5,347 bases of DNA from Sulfurovum sp. (GTDB taxonomy: Bacteria > Campylobacterota > Campylobacteria > Campylobacterales > Sulfurovaceae), in assembly GCA_026985755.1 (NCBI GenBank), contig JALSPX010000020.1, forward strand, positions 1 through 5,347, written 5' to 3'. Below, in pieces: positions 3,396 through 5,347 of the stretch; the first letter of the stretch is position 1; each line of letters opens with the position of its first letter. A model generated the notes under the pieces. It saw only the letters and a program-made list of their open reading frames with translations, did no database searches and was not told where the DNA came from. A program made the position numbers and the translations under genes.

Positions 3396-5147
3396 TTATC
3401 GTAATATCTCTTCCAACTCATTTACTGGTAATGGTTTTGCAAATAAATATCCCTGTGCATGATCACAACCAAAGTCATAAAGTAAAGCTGACTCTTTCGA
3501 TGTTTCTACACCCTCTGCCACCACTTCATATCCTAATGTATGTGCAAGAGCAATCATTGATTTTACAGTTTCCTGATGGTTTATATTAGAAGATAGATCA
3601 AAAATAAGAGACCTATCTATTTTTATCATTGAGAGAGGAAGTGCTTGTAAATGCTTTATAGAAGAAGTACTCTCTCCAAAATGGTCAAGCGACATGGAGA
3701 GCCCTAGGTCTTTAAAGAGCTTAAAATCCAATGCTGTTTTTTCGATATTTGTCATGGCAGATTTTTCTGTAATATCTAAATTAAAATATTTAGGATTCAT
3801 ATCATGCTTGTCAAATAGTGATTCAAGTTGTTTCACAAATCTCTCTACTTGCATCTCTTTAAGAGAGAGATTCAGTGTGATTTTAAAACTCTGTAATCCT
3901 GCCTTATCCCAGTTTTTTCGTTGTTTTATTGCTTCATCAAAGACATATTCTCCAATATCTAAAATAAGCCCTGTTCTTTTTGCAACATCTATAAATTTTT
4001 CAGCAGTAATCAACCCCAATTCTGGATGTTGCCAACGTACAAGAGCTTCTACTCCCACCATCTCCTCTGTTTTTAAATTAAATATAGGCTGGTAATGTAG
4101 TAGGAATTCATGGTTTTTCAATCCCTCTTGAATCTCTTCATTCATTTTGAGTTCATCTTTATGTATACTCTGTACCTCAGTGGTAAAAAAGGAAATACTG
4201 GATTCACCTTTTTTTTGTGCTTCATCAAGAGCAATGTAGACATGGTCAATAAGTTTTGAGGCATTTTCTCCATGCATAGGATAGCTTGCTATTCCTGCTG
4301 ACATAGTAAGGTGTACATTTTTTTCACTCTTTCTCTGTAATTGTCCTATGATTTTTTTTGCTAAAAAATGTATCTCTTCTTCCGTTTTTGTTTCTTTAGG
4401 AATCAACAAAAATTTATCACAATCCATACGATACAACTCTAGTTCTTCTTCAAATTCTTTTAATGTTTCTGACATTACCTTAATAATCTTATTTGAAAAA
4501 TTCAATCCCAATGTCGTTTGTAAATCACTAAAATGATCAATACCCAACAATATCAGTGTAAATGACTCAGCCTTTTTATGCATCTCTATCACTAATGTAT
4601 TAATCTCTTTGAGTGCCGTAAACTGGCTTGGTAGATCCGTAAAAAAGTCTTTTTCTCCATCACTTTCTATAGGTAGACTATCTGCCGTTGAAATTGCTTG
4701 CATATCTATCACACAAGAGATCGTTTTATTAATATTCCATCCACTCTGATCTACATAAACATTCACCTGTCTCATTTTTCCTAAACTAACCAATAATACA
4801 TTTTGAAGATGGAAATTTTCTTCTCTTTGCTCTACTTCCCGTCTTATTAGTTCAAAAAAATCAACGGGATCAGATGTATCTATTTTCAATTTAATACGTG
4901 TTGCCTGAGGCATTGGATGATAATTGTCATCTAAAGAAAAAAGTGATTTGGCTGATTCATTTGCAAAAATTACACTATACGTTTCTGAGAATATCATCAT
5001 CGCTTCAGAAGCATACTCTTTCTCTTTTTTAAAAAGCCTCAACTCCTCTAAAATATCTTCACTTTTCTTCTCATACCATCGCTTAAAAAGAAAAAACATT
5101 CCTACTACAATTAGCAAACATATACCTATGAGCATTTTGATATCCAT
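3396..5147 (-). CDS. Membrane-anchored PAS-GGDEF-EAL protein with degenerate motifs
   Basis: The 583-residue protein opens with one membrane segment (residues 5-21), then a basic/acidic linker and a PAS-like region (about 45-150; VIFANESAKSLF). The GGDEF domain (about 165-325) keeps the fold and the metal-type D204 (LGIDHF), but the signature GGDEF reads DCDKF (242-246) and no upstream RxxD inhibitory site is seen, so cyclase activity is unlikely. The EAL domain (about 335-583) keeps E367-A-L, N426, K509, E545 (AEGVE) and Q565. It has D458-I-T-E461 in place of the usual E-[ILV]-T-E, and D488-H-F-G-E-S where DDFGTG is expected. That change removes a metal-binding Asp and alters loop 6, so c-di-GMP phosphodiesterase activity is doubtful. 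It may instead sense or bind c-di-GMP or GTP. The start at 5147 has GGAGG (5153-5157) 5 bases upstream. The gene converges on groEL and has its own promoter. Confidence 0.93.
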   Translation of the reverse strand: MDIKMLIGICLLIVVGMFFLFKRWYEKKSEDILEELRLFKKEKEYASEAMMIFSETYSVIFANESAKSLFSLDDNYHPMPQATRIKLKIDTSDPVDFFELIRREVEQREENFHLQNVLLVSLGKMRQVNVYVDQSGWNINKTISCVIDMQAISTADSLPIESDGEKDFFTDLPSQFTALKEINTLVIEMHKKAESFTLILLGIDHFSDLQTTLGLNFSNKIIKVMSETLKEFEEELELYRMDCDKFLLIPKETKTEEEIHFLAKKIIGQLQRKSEKNVHLTMSAGIASYPMHGENASKLIDHVYIALDEAQKKGESSISFFTTEVQSIHKDELKMNEEIQEGLKNHEFLLHYQPIFNLKTEEMVGVEALVRWQHPELGLITAEKFIDVAKRTGLILDIGEYVFDEAIKQRKNWDKAGLQSFKITLNLSLKEMQVERFVKQLESLFDKHDMNPKYFNLDITEKSAMTNIEKTALDFKLFKDLGLSMSLDHFGESTSSIKHLQALPLSMIKIDRSLIFDLSSNINHQETVKSMIALAHTLGYEVVAEGVETSKESALLYDFGCDHAQGYLFAKPLPVNELEEILR

Positions 5148-5159
5148 ATTTTCCTCCCA

Positions 5160-5178
5160 TATAATCGTAAAGATTATA
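5160..5178. promoter_or_regulatory. Dyad TATAATC-N5-GATTATA overlapping the promoter
   Basis: Perfect 7-base arms (5160-5166 and 5172-5178) put a consensus TATAAT on both strands around a 5-base centre. The right arm is the -10 of the GGDEF-EAL gene, and the left arm covers its expected start region. It could be an operator, or a promoter that fires both ways and makes antisense RNA into the upstream gene. Confidence 0.45.
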
Positions 5179-5181
5179 GCA
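5173..5181 (-). promoter_or_regulatory. Extended -10 promoter of the PAS-GGDEF-EAL gene
   Basis: The minus strand reads TGC-TATAAT, a perfect consensus hexamer with the TGn extension. No -35 hexamer is seen 17 bases upstream, where the DNA is A/T-rich. The start should be near 5166, giving a leader of about 18 bases that carries the ribosome binding site. Confidence 0.65.
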
Positions 5182-5193
5182 TATAAGTCTAAA

Positions 5194-5347
5194 TTATTTT
5201 ATGACTATTTTATCTAAAGCCAATGCTTTCATGCGAATAGATTCATCTTCTATCACAAATGTTTCATCTATCGATATATCTACCAAAGAAACAACCTTCC
5301 CCTCTTTAGAGATTTGAGCCCATCCTCTGTGGCACTGCAATTTAGGA
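5194..5347 (-). CDS. xseA: C-terminal fragment, probably exonuclease VII large subunit
   Basis: A minus-strand frame enters from the right edge and runs 50 residues to a TAA at 5194-5196. The fragment contains RGWAQISKEGKVVSL followed by DISIDETFVIED and ALALDKIVIK. This G[YFW]A-x-I-x3-GK-x-V-x-S pattern, then a short beta-rich tail, resembles the end of XseA, the large subunit of exonuclease VII, which degrades single-stranded DNA to oligonucleotides with XseB. The N-terminal nucleic-acid-binding domain and the catalytic core lie outside the window, so this rests only on the tail. That it is a real coding end is well supported by length, composition and the position of the next gene's promoter 13-46 bases downstream. 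An unrelated protein with a similar tail cannot be excluded. Confidence 0.6.
   Translation of the reverse strand, partial: PKLQCHRGWAQISKEGKVVSLVDISIDETFVIEDESIRMKALALDKIVIK

Overview
The window is AT-rich DNA that most resembles a mesophilic Campylobacterota chromosome of the Sulfurovum/Sulfurimonas kind. This is inferred from the short 86-residue GroES with the MNFKPLGDRLLV start, the AT-rich promoters, and the general look of the proteins. No database search was possible. Most of it is ordinary core-genome content. The interest lies in the control regions, an intergenic repeat and a degenerate c-di-GMP protein.

Left part (1-1131), all on the minus strand: a glutaredoxin-like thiol protein (889-1131), then a CAU-anticodon tRNA with encoded CCA (746-822), then a small secreted beta-barrel outer membrane protein (49-576), then what looks like the first codons of a further gene running off the left edge (1-32). 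The 170-base gap between the tRNA and the outer membrane gene holds two extended -10 promoter candidates and two inverted repeats.

Middle (1132-3395): a divergent control region of about 195 bases separates the glutaredoxin gene from groES-groEL on the plus strand. It holds a well-formed sigma70 promoter facing each way, both with 17-base spacing. Between the two -35 elements lies an 8-base inverted repeat with a 7-base spacer that resembles the HspR operator (HAIR). groES and groEL form the usual two-gene chaperonin operon. Just after the groEL stop there is a 27-base perfect direct repeat at an 83-base offset, and each copy starts its own long hairpin. This array fills the convergent gap to the next gene.

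Right part (3396-5347), minus strand: a membrane-anchored PAS-GGDEF-EAL protein with a degenerate GGDEF motif and an altered EAL loop 6, preceded by its own extended -10 promoter inside a dyad. Upstream is the C-terminal 50 residues of a protein that looks like the exonuclease VII large subunit.

Functional reading: groESL provides protein folding, and the glutaredoxin gene shares its control region, so the two could be co-regulated under stress. The PAS-GGDEF-EAL protein is a signalling component without an obvious link to its neighbours. I did not find a convincing new multi-gene system.
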